Assembly (NCBI GenBank): GCA_028825475.1 | Contig: JAPKAB010000008.1 | Location: 32,498-96,497 of the forward strand | Direction: 5' to 3' | Origin: Ascidiaceihabitans sp. | Lineage (GTDB): Bacteria > Pseudomonadota > Alphaproteobacteria > Rhodobacterales > Rhodobacteraceae | DNA: 64,000 nt | In this document: in pieces, positions 54,805-64,000 of the stretch | How positions within the stretch are numbered: position 1 is the stretch's first letter | Layout: each line of letters begins with the position of its first letter | Program-made: the position numbers and the translations under genes | The notes under the pieces: model-generated | The model's input: the letters and a program-made list of their open reading frames with translations, nothing else | Told to the model about the DNA's origin: nothing | Databases searched by the model: none

Positions 54805-55488
54805 ATGAGTGACCGTTTGCGATTGGTTGTGTTTGATGTGGATGGCACGCTGGTGGATAGCCAAGCGGATATTGTCAGCTGCATGAACGCAGCCTTCGCA
54901 GGGTTGGATCAACCGGAACCGGCGCGTGCTGATGTGTTGGGTCTAGTCGGTCTTTCGCTAGATGTGCTTATGCCGAAGCTTGCGCCGAATTTGACGCCGG
55001 CGGATCATGCCCAGCTGATCCAAGCTTATAAAGACGCCTACATGACCCAGCGCCGCATTGCTGGGACAGTGGCGTCTTCGCCGCTTTATGAAGGCGCGCT
55101 TGAATGCTTGCATCGCCTTAACGCAATGCCTGATGTTTTGTTGGGCGTGGCAACGGGTAAATCCAAACGTGGTCTGGATAAGTTGATCGAGGGCCACGGC
55201 CTTGAGGGGCTATTCGTGACCCAACAGGTCGCTGATTTCCATCCATCCAAGCCTCATCCCGCCATGTTACATACGGCGATGGCAGAAGCGGGTGTTGACG
55301 CGGCGGATGCGATTATGATCGGTGACACCAGTTTTGATATGGATATGGCCGCCAGCGCTGGAATGCGTTCGATCGGCGTGAACTGGGGATATCATACCCC
55401 CGAGAAATTACAGGCCGCGACGCGGTTGGTTGATAAGTTTGACCAGGTCGAGACGGCATTGACTGAGATGTGGAGTGAAGACGCATGA
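54805..55488 (+). CDS. HAD-superfamily hydrolase (phosphoglycolate phosphatase-like)
   Basis: 227 aa with DxD motif FDVDGTLVDS (nucleophile D9), K in VATGKSKRG and the acidic GDTSFDMDMA near residue 172. Gph/YjjG-like; the exact substrate is not predicted. It begins immediately after the rluC stop and overlaps the ATP12 gene by 4 bases. Confidence 0.88.
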   Translation: MSDRLRLVVFDVDGTLVDSQADIVSCMNAAFAGLDQPEPARADVLGLVGLSLDVLMPKLAPNLTPADHAQLIQAYKDAYMTQRRIAGTVASSPLYEGALECLHRLNAMPDVLLGVATGKSKRGLDKLIEGHGLEGLFVTQQVADFHPSKPHPAMLHTAMAEAGVDAADAIMIGDTSFDMDMAASAGMRSIGVNWGYHTPEKLQAATRLVDKFDQVETALTEMWSEDA

Positions 55489-56198
55489 GTGACTGGAAGC
55501 AAAAACGGTTCTGGACGAATGTTGGTGTAGCCGAAGTCGATGGTGGCTTTGCTGTTCAACTGGATGGCCGTGGTGTGAAAACACCAGCCAAAGCACCGCT
55601 GAATGTTCCCACCAAAGCATTGGCAGATGCCATTGCTGCAGAATGGGAGGCGCAAGAAGGCGTTGTGAACCCGAACTTGATGCCGTTCACCCGTTCCGCC
55701 AATGCGTCTATCGATAAAGTTATGATCCAACACGGTGAAGTCGCTGACATGCTGGCAGCCTATGGTGACGCCGATTTGCTATGCTACCGTGCGACTGACC
55801 CGATCGAGTTGGTTGAACGTCAGTCTGAGCAGTGGGATCCTGTCCTTGCTTGGGCGGCGTCGGAACTGGACGCCCCACTAATGACGCGCCAGGGGATTAT
55901 GCACATCCCACAGGACGGAAAAACGCTCAGACTATTAAGTGATAGAACCCATGCACTGACCGCGTATGAGTTAGCCGCTTTTCACGATCTTGTTAGCTTG
56001 TCTGGTTCACTGATTCTCGGATTCGCGACAGCATACGGCTATGCACCCGTAGATGAATTGTGGAATAAATCGCGCCTCGACGAGCTTTGGCAAGAAGAAC
56101 AGTGGGGCCCAGATGAAGAAGCTCAGGCGTTGTCTGACGTGAAAAAGGCAGCGTTTTGGCATGCAAAGCGGTTTTTTGACGCTTCACAAATTGCTTAA
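55485..56198 (+). CDS. ATP12 family chaperone protein
   Basis: 237 aa. The family assists assembly of the F1-ATPase alpha subunit in mitochondria and is widespread in alphaproteobacteria. Recognised by KRFWTNVGVAE, LDGRGVKTPAKAPL, AIAAEWEAQEGVVNP and DLLCYRA. Last gene of a four-gene run crcB-rluC-HAD-ATP12. Confidence 0.9.
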   Translation: MSDWKQKRFWTNVGVAEVDGGFAVQLDGRGVKTPAKAPLNVPTKALADAIAAEWEAQEGVVNPNLMPFTRSANASIDKVMIQHGEVADMLAAYGDADLLCYRATDPIELVERQSEQWDPVLAWAASELDAPLMTRQGIMHIPQDGKTLRLLSDRTHALTAYELAAFHDLVSLSGSLILGFATAYGYAPVDELWNKSRLDELWQEEQWGPDEEAQALSDVKKAAFWHAKRFFDASQIA

Positions 56199-56393
56199 CG
56201 TTAGGGCAGCATTAGCGCTTTCGTTCAAACTTGTGAACTTAGGGCCGTTTAGGACCAACTGACCCTTGACGCCAAAGCAAAATTCCGAGCAAACTGTCCA
56301 ACACTGGCTGAACTTGTTCGGCTAGATCATCTACGATGTGAAATGCATCGACAACCACCCGAACATGTGGTGGAAAATCAGGAAGAGGTAAAA

Positions 56394-57413
56394 ATGAATA
56401 AATCCGTATTATTTGGCGCGATGACTGTAGCAAGCCTTGCGGCTGGCGCAGCAGCTGCCGGTACGCTTGAAGACGTGCAAGCACGTGGCAAGTTGAACTG
56501 TGGTGTGACTACTGGTCTGGTTGGCTTTGCTGCTCCAGATGCGAACGGCGAATGGAAAGGCTTTGACGTTGCTGTATGTCGCGCTGTGGCCGCTGCTGTT
56601 CTTGGTGATGGCAATGCTGTTGAATTCGTTCCAACAACTGGCAAGACACGTTTCACAGCGCTTGCTTCTGGCGAAATCGACATGTTGGCACGTAACACAA
56701 CATGGACATTGTCTCGCGATGTTGACCTGAAGTTCACTTTCGTTGGCGTAAACTACTACGACGGCCAAGGCTTCATGGCACCAAAAGAGTTGGGTGTTTC
56801 ATCTGCTAAAGATCTAGACGGCGCAACTGTCTGCATCCAAACCGGTACAACTACTGAGCTGAACTTGGCCGACTTCTTCCGCGCCAACAACATCTCTTAT
56901 GAGCCAGTGCCAATCGAAACAAACGCTGAAGCACAACAGCAGTACCTAGCAGGCGCATGTGACGTGTTCACAACTGACGCGTCCGGCTTGGCAGCTACTC
57001 GTGCGACATTCGAAAATCCACAGGACCACGTTCTGTTGTCAGAAATCGTTTCCAAAGAGCCACTTGGCCCATTGGTACGTCACGGCGACAACGAGTGGGG
57101 CGACATCGTTCGCTGGACTTTGAACGCTTTGATCACAGCTGAAGAGCTGGGTGTTACATCTGCAAACATCGCAGAAATGTCAGCTTCTGCTGGTGGTAAC
57201 CCAGAAATCAACCGTCTGTTGGGCACCGAAGGTACTTTGGGCGAAATGTTGGGTCTGTCCGCAACTTGGGCAAAAGATGCAATCGCAGTTTCTGGTAACT
57301 ACGGCGAAGTGTTCGAACAGAACATCGGCGAATCAACACCGATCGGTCTAGCACGTGGCTTGAACGCTCAGTGGACAGATGGCGGCCTTATCTACAGCCC
57401 ACCATTCCGTTAA
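56394..57413 (+). CDS. aapJ: General L-amino acid ABC transporter, binding protein
   Basis: 339-residue precursor, signal peptide about 1-21, SBP_bac_3 domain with KLNCGVTTGLVGFAAPD and ARNTTWTLSRDVDL typical of AapJ/BztA. Start at 56394 behind GGAAGAGG; the frame is open from 56343. A hairpin after the gene probably lets it be made in excess over the membrane parts. The 195-base gap before it holds no feature I can name. Confidence 0.94.
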   Translation: MNKSVLFGAMTVASLAAGAAAAGTLEDVQARGKLNCGVTTGLVGFAAPDANGEWKGFDVAVCRAVAAAVLGDGNAVEFVPTTGKTRFTALASGEIDMLARNTTWTLSRDVDLKFTFVGVNYYDGQGFMAPKELGVSSAKDLDGATVCIQTGTTTELNLADFFRANNISYEPVPIETNAEAQQQYLAGACDVFTTDASGLAATRATFENPQDHVLLSEIVSKEPLGPLVRHGDNEWGDIVRWTLNALITAEELGVTSANIAEMSASAGGNPEINRLLGTEGTLGEMLGLSATWAKDAIAVSGNYGEVFEQNIGESTPIGLARGLNAQWTDGGLIYSPPFR

Positions 57414-57425
57414 GCTAATCTAGTC

Positions 57426-57454
57426 AAAGGGCGCGGGATTTTCCCGCGCCCTTT
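57426..57454 (+). terminator. Hairpin between aapJ and aapQ
   Basis: AAAGGGCGCGGGA pairs with TCCCGCGCCCTTT, 13 perfect pairs with a TTT loop, without a long T run after it. Likely an mRNA stabiliser/partial terminator raising aapJ over aapQMP. Confidence 0.75.
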
Positions 57455-57549
57455 GCGCTTTTTCATACCTGAAATATATACGACCAATCTTCGGCCTTTG
57501 GCGCATAGACGCCGCATTAAGCACTGGCTGGAACACGGGGAACCAATCC

Positions 57550-58794
57550 ATGACAATTATAACCGACCCTCCGAAGGGTTCGTTCCGGCTATCTATGCTG
57601 TTGAATGATTCCCGCTACCGGTCGCTTACTTTGCAAGCAATCGCAGCTATACTGCTGGCATTGGCAATTTTCTATCTTGCCAACAATGTGGTCACCAACC
57701 TTCAAAGGTTGGGTTTGAACATTGATTTCTCATTCTTAGGCGCGCCCGCAGGATATGATATTAACCAGCGATTGATCGAATACACCAGTCAATCAACCAA
57801 CCTAAAAGCTGCGTTCGTAGGTATTCTTAATACGTTACTTGTTGCGTTTTTAGCCTGTATCATGGCGACCATCTTTGGCGTGTTCGCGGGTGTTCTGCGC
57901 CTGTCGAACAACTGGTTGGTCAGCAAGCTGATGTCGATCTACGTCGAGATCTTCCGTAACATTCCAGTTCTGATCTGGATCCTCATTATCTACGGTATCA
58001 TGACAGTTGTTATGCCGGCACCACGTGCGTTTCGCGGTGAGGATGCTGAAGCCGCAATGTTCTTGGGTATTTCAGCCTTCACAAATCGCGGTGTCTACAT
58101 CCCGGGGCCAGAGTTTTCACGTATTTTCGGTGAGATGGGTATCTTGTCTGCTGGTATCGGTTGGCTTGTTGCTATCGCAATTATCATTGGTTCCTTCTTC
58201 GGCGCACGCACAGTAACGCGTCGTGCCACGCGCATCCAAGAAGCAACAGGCGTTCGCCCAGCGACCCTTGTGACAAACCTAGCGATTTGGTTCCTACCAC
58301 TAATCGCGTTCTTCATTATCACTGGTCTGACCTTTGAAATCCCAGAACTTAAAGGCTTTAACTTCAAGGGTGGCATCAAGATCGGTGCGCCGTTGATTGC
58401 AATCTGGTTTGCCCTGTCCATCTACACTGGGGCTTTCATCGCAGAAAACGTGCGTGCAGGTATTCAGGCGGTGTCTAAAGGACAAACCGAAGCTGCTGGC
58501 GCATTGGGCATTCGCCCCAACCGCATCATGAGCCTTGTTGTTCTACCACAAGCTTTGCGCGTCATCATTCCACCGTTGATCTCGCAATATCTGAACATCA
58601 CCAAAAACTCTTCATTGGCGATTTTGGTTGGCTACGCAGACGTAACAGCAACCTTGGGCGGCATCACGTTGAACCAAACGGGTCGCGCGATTGAATGTAT
58701 CGTGTTGCTAATGTTGTTCTACTTAACGATTTCGTTGATCATTTCCGCGGTTGCGAACTTTTACAATAACTCTACCAAACTGAAGGAGCGCTGA
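57550..58794 (+). CDS. aapQ: General L-amino acid ABC transporter, permease
   Basis: 414 aa, the long AapQ/BztB-type permease with an N-terminal membrane extension and a EAA loop KGQTEAAGALGIRPNRIMSLVVLPQA. Pairs with AapM. Three bases from aapM. Confidence 0.93.
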   Translation: MTIITDPPKGSFRLSMLLNDSRYRSLTLQAIAAILLALAIFYLANNVVTNLQRLGLNIDFSFLGAPAGYDINQRLIEYTSQSTNLKAAFVGILNTLLVAFLACIMATIFGVFAGVLRLSNNWLVSKLMSIYVEIFRNIPVLIWILIIYGIMTVVMPAPRAFRGEDAEAAMFLGISAFTNRGVYIPGPEFSRIFGEMGILSAGIGWLVAIAIIIGSFFGARTVTRRATRIQEATGVRPATLVTNLAIWFLPLIAFFIITGLTFEIPELKGFNFKGGIKIGAPLIAIWFALSIYTGAFIAENVRAGIQAVSKGQTEAAGALGIRPNRIMSLVVLPQALRVIIPPLISQYLNITKNSSLAILVGYADVTATLGGITLNQTGRAIECIVLLMLFYLTISLIISAVANFYNNSTKLKER

Positions 58795-58797
58795 GCC

Positions 58798-60099
58798 ATG
58801 TCAGATACATCTGCCAATGCCGTCGCCTTTGTGCGTACGGAATCCGTACCAGCGTCTGCTCCGCCAGTTAATGCGGCAGGGCCGGTTAAATGGCTTAAAG
58901 ACAACCTGTTTGACGGTGTTGGGAATTCTATCCTAACCGTTCTGGCATTCGTTGCTATCTTTATGATCCTGTCGAATACGATGCCGTGGGTTCTAAACGG
59001 AATTTGGGATGCGCCAACATTGGCCGCATGTCGTGAAATTCTTGATGGAACAACAGGTGCTTGTTTTGCGGTTCTTTCTGAGCGGTGGAACCAGTTATTG
59101 TTTGGTTTCAAATACCCATCTGAACTGTACTGGCGCCCTGCGTTAGCGTTTGCGATGCTGTTTGTTGCTTTTGCACCAGTGCTGTTCTTTGATCTGCCAC
59201 GCAAGTTGCTGATCTTTACAGGGCTATACCCGTTCATCGCTTTCTGGCTGATCTGGGGCGGGCCTATCTTTAACCCGATCCTTGCACTTGTTGGTTTGAT
59301 CGTGGGTTATGTGGTGTTTGTGCGGTTGGAAAAAACCAGCTTTGCAATGGCCATGGGGGTGGGTATTGTTTCCGCAGCGGTGGTTTGGTCGCTTTCCAAA
59401 TTCATAGGCTCTGATAGCGCAATCCTTTCCATCGGTTACCTAGAAACAGTACCCTCCCGTGACTTGGGTGGTTTCATGCTGAACATGATGCTGGGTGTTA
59501 CCTGTGTGTCCTTGTCATTGCCTTTGGGCATTGCCTTGGCGCTGGGTCGTCAGTCATCGATGCCACTTATCAAATATGTCTGCGTGATCTTCATCGAATT
59601 CATTCGCGGCGTTCCGTTGATCACATTGCTGTTCGTAGCAAGCGTAATGTTGGGCTACTTCTTCCCTCCAGGGTCAGGTGTTGATTTGTTCATCCGCGTT
59701 GTGATCATGATCACGTTGTTCTCAGCGGCCTATATTGCGGAAGTTATCCGTGGTGGTTTGGCGGCTTTGCCAAAGGGGCAATATGAGGCAGCGGATTCAC
59801 TGGGCCTTGATTACGCTCAAGCGACACGCCTGATCATCTTGCCACAAGCGCTTAAGATCTCGATCCCTGGGATCGTGAACATTGCGGTGGGACTGTTCAA
59901 AGACACCACATTGGTATCGGTTATTTCGATGTTCGATATGGTCGGCATGATCCGTGGCCCAATCTTGGCCTCAACGGATTGGAACGGCGTCTACTGGGAG
60001 CTATTCAGCTTTGCAGCGCTTCTTTTCTTTGTCGTGTGTTACGGCATTTCACAATATTCGCAGTGGCTAGAACGCCGTCTTGCGACAGATCACCGATAA
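58798..60099 (+). CDS. aapM: General L-amino acid ABC transporter, permease
   Basis: 433 aa; AapM/BztC-type, with a hydrophilic start (about 1-30), many hydrophobic segments and the EAA loop KGQYEAADSLGLDYAQATRLIILPQA. Forms the heterodimeric channel with AapQ. Confidence 0.93.
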   Translation: MSDTSANAVAFVRTESVPASAPPVNAAGPVKWLKDNLFDGVGNSILTVLAFVAIFMILSNTMPWVLNGIWDAPTLAACREILDGTTGACFAVLSERWNQLLFGFKYPSELYWRPALAFAMLFVAFAPVLFFDLPRKLLIFTGLYPFIAFWLIWGGPIFNPILALVGLIVGYVVFVRLEKTSFAMAMGVGIVSAAVVWSLSKFIGSDSAILSIGYLETVPSRDLGGFMLNMMLGVTCVSLSLPLGIALALGRQSSMPLIKYVCVIFIEFIRGVPLITLLFVASVMLGYFFPPGSGVDLFIRVVIMITLFSAAYIAEVIRGGLAALPKGQYEAADSLGLDYAQATRLIILPQALKISIPGIVNIAVGLFKDTTLVSVISMFDMVGMIRGPILASTDWNGVYWELFSFAALLFFVVCYGISQYSQWLERRLATDHR

Positions 60100-60111
60100 G
60101 GAGGCCGGAAC

Positions 60112-60879
60112 ATGGCTGAACAAGCAAAAATGCAAGTGTCCGACGAAGTCGCGATTAGCATCCAAAACATGAACAAGTGGTACGGCACATTCCACGTGCT
60201 ACGCGACATCGACCTTACCGTTCAACGCGGCGAACGGATCGTGATTTGTGGGCCTTCTGGCTCAGGCAAATCCACGCTGATTCGTTGTATCAACGCGTTG
60301 GAAGAGCACCAAAAGGGTTCTATCGAAGTGGATGGCACATTGTTGTCTTCCGACCTTAAGAACATCGATAAGATCCGTTCAGAAGTGGGCATGTGCTTTC
60401 AGCACTTTAACCTATTCCCGCATCTGAGCATCTTGGACAACCTGACCTTGGCTCCGATCTGGGTGCGTAAAACACCTAAGAAAGAAGCCGAAGAACTGGC
60501 GATGCATTACCTTGAAAAGGTAAAAATTCCAGATCAAGCGATGAAGTTCCCAGGTCAGTTGTCTGGTGGCCAACAACAGCGTGTGGCGATTGCCCGTTCG
60601 CTTTGCATGCAGCCACGCATCATGTTGTTCGATGAACCAACATCTGCGCTTGACCCTGAGATGATCAAAGAGGTGCTCGACACCATGATCGAGCTGGCCG
60701 AAGAAGGCATGACAATGCTTTGCGTGACGCACGAAATGGGCTTTGCCCGTCAGGTTGCCAACCGCGTTATTTTTATGGACGAAGGTCAGATCGTTGAGCA
60801 AAACGAGCCGGAAGAGTTCTTTAACAACCCACAAAGCCCACGGACACAATTGTTCCTGAGCCAAATCTTGGGTCACTAA
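60112..60879 (+). CDS. aapP: General L-amino acid ABC transporter, ATPase
   Basis: 255 aa with Walker [10 protein letters not shown], signature LSGGQQQR, Walker [15 protein letters not shown] and the [10 protein letters not shown] switch. A terminator follows at 60912-60941. Confidence 0.95.
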   Translation: MAEQAKMQVSDEVAISIQNMNKWYGTFHVLRDIDLTVQRGERIVICGPSGSGKSTLIRCINALEEHQKGSIEVDGTLLSSDLKNIDKIRSEVGMCFQHFNLFPHLSILDNLTLAPIWVRKTPKKEAEELAMHYLEKVKIPDQAMKFPGQLSGGQQQRVAIARSLCMQPRIMLFDEPTSALDPEMIKEVLDTMIELAEEGMTMLCVTHEMGFARQVANRVIFMDEGQIVEQNEPEEFFNNPQSPRTQLFLSQILGH

Positions 60880-60911
60880 GCTCCAGCGCATTTTACGCAT
60901 TTGAGAAATTG

Positions 60912-60941
60912 AAACGGCTGCCCCTACGGGTGGCCGTTTTT
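60912..60941 (+). terminator. Terminator after aapP
   Basis: AAACGGC pairs with GCCGTTT, with an inner GCCC/GGGT extension and CTAC loop, then T-rich sequence. It also overlaps the end of the convergent Fe-S gene. Confidence 0.7.
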
Positions 60942-61579
60942 CATTTGGGCATGAAGGCTTTCATGTGAAACGCGCTTTGCTCCGCGGGTCTATTGAACGA
61001 TTGGCTGATTGGGCAAATCTGGCGGACCAAACAACCACCTGTCATGCAATCTAGTCCTGCTTCTGTCGCCAAATGTGTTTTGCAGGTGGGGACATCATAG
61101 AAATGGTCGGCAGATAGGGCTGAGACGGGGCAGGCGGTGGCACAGGGCCGCCCTACGCAGCTCTCACAGGGGCTTGCCGCCTCTTGCTGCCGCTTGCTGG
61201 TTAACGGCACTTTGATCGCTCCACGGATTGAAATCATCAAGCCGGCGGTATCATGTACCAACATCCCTGTAGGGCTTTGCCAGAAACGACCGCTTTGAGT
61301 GGCCCACGCGATGAACGGTTCGTAAGGGGGGCCGTCTGAGGGGAATACAGCAGCCCCCTCATGGTCTGCCGCGATCTGATTGATGATGCGCTTGGACCAG
61401 CGATCAATTGGGTTGGGTTGGCCGTCTGAATATTCAGCATCACATTTGAAGTGATCCCAAAAACCACTGTCAGCACCGATCAATGCCAATGTGTGGTCAG
61501 CCTCAACAACATGTCCCATGACGAACAATCCGTGTTGTTCAACTTTTGGGCTGAGCAGCGCAGTGATATCTACATTCAT
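60941..61579 (-). CDS. Ferredoxin-like protein with two 4Fe-4S cluster motifs (QueG-like C-terminus)
   Basis: 212 aa. Eight cysteines fall in two groups, C138, C141, C146 and C150 (followed by P) and C166, C178, C183 and C189, matching the double-cubane ferredoxin end of epoxyqueuosine reductase. It is too short for QueG and lacks the cobalamin-binding half, so it is not queG. The ATG overlaps the stop of the upstream hydroxylase-family gene (ATGA), which hints at electron supply to that enzyme; this is inference. It converges on aapP. Confidence 0.78.
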   Translation of the reverse strand: MNVDITALLSPKVEQHGLFVMGHVVEADHTLALIGADSGFWDHFKCDAEYSDGQPNPIDRWSKRIINQIAADHEGAAVFPSDGPPYEPFIAWATQSGRFWQSPTGMLVHDTAGLMISIRGAIKVPLTSKRQQEAASPCESCVGRPCATACPVSALSADHFYDVPTCKTHLATEAGLDCMTGGCLVRQICPISQSFNRPAEQSAFHMKAFMPK

Positions 61580-62370
61580 TTGTTAGTAAACGGCAGCTTA
61601 AGTGACCATCCAAAGCGGCTCGGGCGCGCGTCCTGCCAACGTAACCCAATGTCCATTTCATCATGACCTTCAGATGGCTGGGCGATGTAGGTGCCGAACA
61701 TCTGATCCCAGATCGACAGTGAGAACCCATAGTTACTGTCGTGCTCATGCCGATGCGTTGAGTGATGGACGCGGTGCATGTCTGGCGTCACCAAAACGCG
61801 TCGCACAACTGCATCAATGGCCAAAGGCAAGCGAATGTTCGCGTGATTAAACATAGCAGTGCCGTTCAAGATCACCTCAAATAAGATGACAGCAAAGGCG
61901 GCAGGACCTAGAAAATAGACCAACCCAATTTTCAACAGCATTGATAAAGCAATCTCGATTGGGTGGAACCGAATGGCGGTAGATACATCAATGTCGACAT
62001 CGGCATGGTGAACCTGATGCAAACGCCAAAGTAGGGGAACCTTGTGGGTGATCAAATGCTGAAGCCAGATTGAAAAATCTAAGATTAAGATCACAAGAAC
62101 AACTTCAAGCCAGATCGGCAAACCGATTGCGTTGAACAAACCCCACCCTTGGGTTTGCGCATCAATTGCAGCACCTACAGCCAGTAATGGCAATGCAAAG
62201 GCCATCGCATTCAAAGCAATGGTGTTGACGACAGTGAAGCCCCAGTTCGTGACCCAGCGGGCTTTACGGGTTTGGGTGCGCACACGGCGGGGGGCGAGGG
62301 TTTCTATCAACGCAAGTAATGCGAACAGACCTAAGAATACACCCAGCCGAATAAATGATTCATTTTCCAT
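61576..62370 (-). CDS. Fatty acid hydroxylase/sterol desaturase superfamily protein
   Basis: 264 aa, integral membrane di-iron protein: histidine clusters QHLITH (about 106-111), HQVHH (about 118-122) and HRVHHSTHRHEHDSNYG (about 198-214), with hydrophobic helices at about 8-25, 42-66 and 80-105. Typical of the SUR2/ERG3-like bacterial group, substrate unknown. The ATG at 62370 is taken (MENESFIRLG); the frame opens at 62421. Unlike the family member at 43176 it sits in a plausible operon with an Fe-S protein gene. Confidence 0.84.
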   Translation of the reverse strand: MENESFIRLGVFLGLFALLALIETLAPRRVRTQTRKARWVTNWGFTVVNTIALNAMAFALPLLAVGAAIDAQTQGWGLFNAIGLPIWLEVVLVILILDFSIWLQHLITHKVPLLWRLHQVHHADVDIDVSTAIRFHPIEIALSMLLKIGLVYFLGPAAFAVILFEVILNGTAMFNHANIRLPLAIDAVVRRVLVTPDMHRVHHSTHRHEHDSNYGFSLSIWDQMFGTYIAQPSEGHDEMDIGLRWQDARPSRFGWSLKLPFTNK

Positions 62371-62428
62371 GTGTTGCAAACTATGGCGTTTGGAACCATG
62401 TGCCAAGCGGCACATGGACACAGTTGCG

Positions 62429-63289
62429 TTAGTCGCGGATCAAGCTGCCTGCGCCGTGGTCAGTAAACAGCTCAAGTAAACAAGCGTTGCGCGCACGACC
62501 GTCAAGGATAACAACAGCGCGAACGCCCTCGTTGATGGCATCCAATGCGGTTTCCGTCTTGGGGATCATGCCTCCAGCAATCGTTCCATCCGCAGTCAGT
62601 TCACGAATTTGGGCCGCAGTCATTTCAGTCAGCACTTCGCCGTCAGCATTTTTAACGCCAGCAACATCCGTTAGCAGCAGAAGGCGATCAGCCTTTAGTG
62701 CTCCCGCAATAGCACCAGCAGCTGTATCGCCGTTGATGTTGAATGTTTCACCATTTTCGCCAGCACCTAGTGGCGCAATGACGGGAATAATGTTGCTGCT
62801 AAACAGGTCTTCCAGAATTGAGGCATCCACCACAGATGGCGTGCCTACAAATCCCAACTCAGGATTTGTTTGGGTACAAGTGACCAACTGGGCGTCTTTA
62901 CCGGATAGACCAACAGCGCGACCACCTTGGGCCCCAATGGCCTGAACAATACGTTTGTTGACCAAGCCACTTAGAACCATCTCAACCACTTCCATGGTTG
63001 CTGCATCAGTTACGCGTTTGCCGTTCACGAACTCAGATTGGATATCTAGACGCTCAAGCATGGCGTTGATCATTGGACCACCACCATGAACGATGACGGG
63101 GTTTGCACCCACTTGCTGCATCAAAACAACATCGCGTGCGAAGCTCGCCATGGCTTCATCGCTGCCCATCGCGTGACCGCCCAGTTTGATAACGACCGTC
63201 GCACCAGAATAGCGCTGCATGTAGGGCAAGGCGCTGCTGAGAGTTTCGGCGGTTTCAATCCAATTGCGATCCATGTCTTGCGTCTTCAT
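62429..63289 (-). CDS. argB: Acetylglutamate kinase
   Basis: 286 aa; second step of arginine synthesis. [11 protein letters not shown] near residue 33 with the catalytic lysine, [12 protein letters not shown] near 67 and [15 protein letters not shown] near 175 are intact. Start at 63289; an internal ATG at 63274 is possible. Follows engB by 19 bases. Confidence 0.96.
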   Translation of the reverse strand: MKTQDMDRNWIETAETLSSALPYMQRYSGATVVIKLGGHAMGSDEAMASFARDVVLMQQVGANPVIVHGGGPMINAMLERLDIQSEFVNGKRVTDAATMEVVEMVLSGLVNKRIVQAIGAQGGRAVGLSGKDAQLVTCTQTNPELGFVGTPSVVDASILEDLFSSNIIPVIAPLGAGENGETFNINGDTAAGAIAGALKADRLLLLTDVAGVKNADGEVLTEMTAAQIRELTADGTIAGGMIPKTETALDAINEGVRAVVILDGRARNACLLELFTDHGAGSLIRD

Positions 63290-63308
63290 CCCGTTTCCGT
63301 TCGATTAA

Positions 63309-63962
63309 CTATTCGAGGGTTGCGATGATAGCGCGCAACGTTTCGATGCCCCAACCTTTTTCCGAAGAGGTAATAACCAGCTCTGGATAGGCAGCAGGGT
63401 GGGCAGCCAGCTTGCTTTTCACTTGCTCGATAACCTCGAAGCGTTCCTTTTCCTTCACCTTGTCGGCTTTGGTTAGGACAGCTTGGAAAATCACAGCAGA
63501 GCTATCTAGCAAAGACATGATTTCTTCATCGACTTTTTTGACACCGTGGCGGGCATCAATCAATACAAATGCGCGGCGCAAAGTTTGACGACCAGACAGG
63601 TATTGCTTGAGCAAACGCTGCCACTTTTCGACAACCGGTAAAGGTGCATTTGCATAGCCATAACCTGGAAGGTCGACGAGATAATGTTCATCACCAGCGG
63701 TGAAATAGTTGATCTCTTGCGTACGGCCCGGGGTGTTTGACGCACGCGCCAATCCTTTGCGACCGGTTAGCGCATTGATCAAAGTTGATTTGCCAACGTT
63801 GGAACGGCCTGCAAAGCAAACCTCCATACGATCGGCATCGGGCATCCCGTCCATTGCGACGACACCTTTTACAAAGTCGGTCTCGCCCGCGAACAGCAGA
63901 CGACCTTTTTCTTTGCTTAGGGCCTCTGGCTCTTCGGCGATGTTAAATTGCATTTGCATCAT
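63309..63962 (-). CDS. engB: Ribosome biogenesis GTPase EngB (YsxC/YihA)
   Basis: 217 aa; P-loop FAGRSNVGKSTLINAL near residue 49, G3 DLPGYGYA near 97, G4 TKADK near 166. Required for 50S assembly. Start ATG at 63962 overlaps the stop of the upstream MOSC-like gene; a short N-terminal extension precedes the fold. Confidence 0.95.
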   Translation of the reverse strand: MMQMQFNIAEEPEALSKEKGRLLFAGETDFVKGVVAMDGMPDADRMEVCFAGRSNVGKSTLINALTGRKGLARASNTPGRTQEINYFTAGDEHYLVDLPGYGYANAPLPVVEKWQRLLKQYLSGRQTLRRAFVLIDARHGVKKVDEEIMSLLDSSAVIFQAVLTKADKVKEKERFEVIEQVKSKLAAHPAAYPELVITSSEKGWGIETLRAIIATLE

Positions 63963-64000
63963 AGTACCTGCACGCTGTCGCCTAGGGCGATTGTTCCATC
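63959..64000 (-). CDS. 3' end of a gene, likely MOSC-domain protein
   Basis: Thirteen codons and a TGA are visible: DGTIALGDSVQVL. This is how MOSC-domain proteins often end, and a MOSC gene lies upstream of engB-argB in related Rhodobacterales; both points are recalled, not checked. TGA overlaps the engB start as ATGA. Confidence 0.5.
   Translation of the reverse strand, partial: DGTIALGDSVQVL

Noticed and set aside
60941..61579. queG (epoxyqueuosine reductase)
   Set aside because: Only the ferredoxin-like end matches; the protein is about half the length and lacks the cobalamin-binding part.
1..64000. CRISPR arrays, tRNA or rRNA genes, insertion sequences, prophage genes
   Set aside because: None were seen on either strand; the arrays at 38.6 kb and 50.0 kb are too short and lack spacers of CRISPR type.

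Overview
The window looks like a chromosomal segment of a marine Rhodobacterales (Roseobacter-type) alphaproteobacterium. This rests on the oxygen-dependent cobalamin genes (cobG, cobN, cobW), the aapJQMP transporter, the pcaHG genes, the left-over order MOSC/engB/argB at the right edge, and the protein sequences of the ribosomal set. Base composition is moderate and codon use is even across most of the window. No tRNA, rRNA, CRISPR array, transposase or phage gene was seen.

Layout. Positions 1-17,000 hold the late cobalamin pathway. A B12 riboswitch (about 14,225-14,400, minus strand) heads a tightly overlapping operon: DUF1636 gene-cobW-cobN-cobG-cobH-cobI-cobJ-cobL-cobE-cobM-cobB-cobA-cobF. 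cobK lies inverted in the middle of it. A second B12 riboswitch at the left edge drives an off-window gene, plausibly a cobalt or B12 transporter. cobO diverges from the operon head and cobQ follows. Positions 17,000-30,900 are catabolic and transport genes: a rhodanese-pcaH-pcaG-BKACE operon, kynureninase, an MttB-like methyltransferase divergent from a dimethylglycine-dehydrogenase-like flavoprotein, a lytic transglycosylase, a MATE exporter next to an amino-acid-type ABC importer, and a GST.

Positions 31,000-50,600 hold the S10-spc-alpha ribosomal protein superoperon (rpsJ to rplQ, with secY, adk and rpoA). It is split at four places by non-ribosomal genes, most of them membrane or lipid related: an LpxL-type acyltransferase and a polytopic membrane protein after rplW, a small membrane protein after rplP, an antisense fatty-acid-hydroxylase-family gene after rpmD, and an alpha/beta hydrolase after adk. 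The first break carries a diverged second copy of the last 43 codons (stop included) of rplW together with its terminator. Strong terminators sit at several breaks, and candidate new promoters follow them. Positions 50,600-64,000 are housekeeping: a Deg-type protease, rarA, crcB, rluC, a HAD phosphatase, an ATP12 chaperone, aapJQMP, an Fe-S protein overlapping a fatty-acid-hydroxylase-family gene, argB, engB and the end of a MOSC-domain gene.

The most promising unexplained items are the rplW-tail duplication around the lpxL-like gene, a matched pair of 11-bp-period ATACCGA arrays upstream of rpmC and rplQ, the CATG palindrome that serves as start codon for both cobK and cobL, and the pcaHG-BKACE operon, which suggests a route for beta-ketoadipate that does not need CoA-transferase and thiolase. 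All functions are read from sequence similarity and context by eye; no searches were run.
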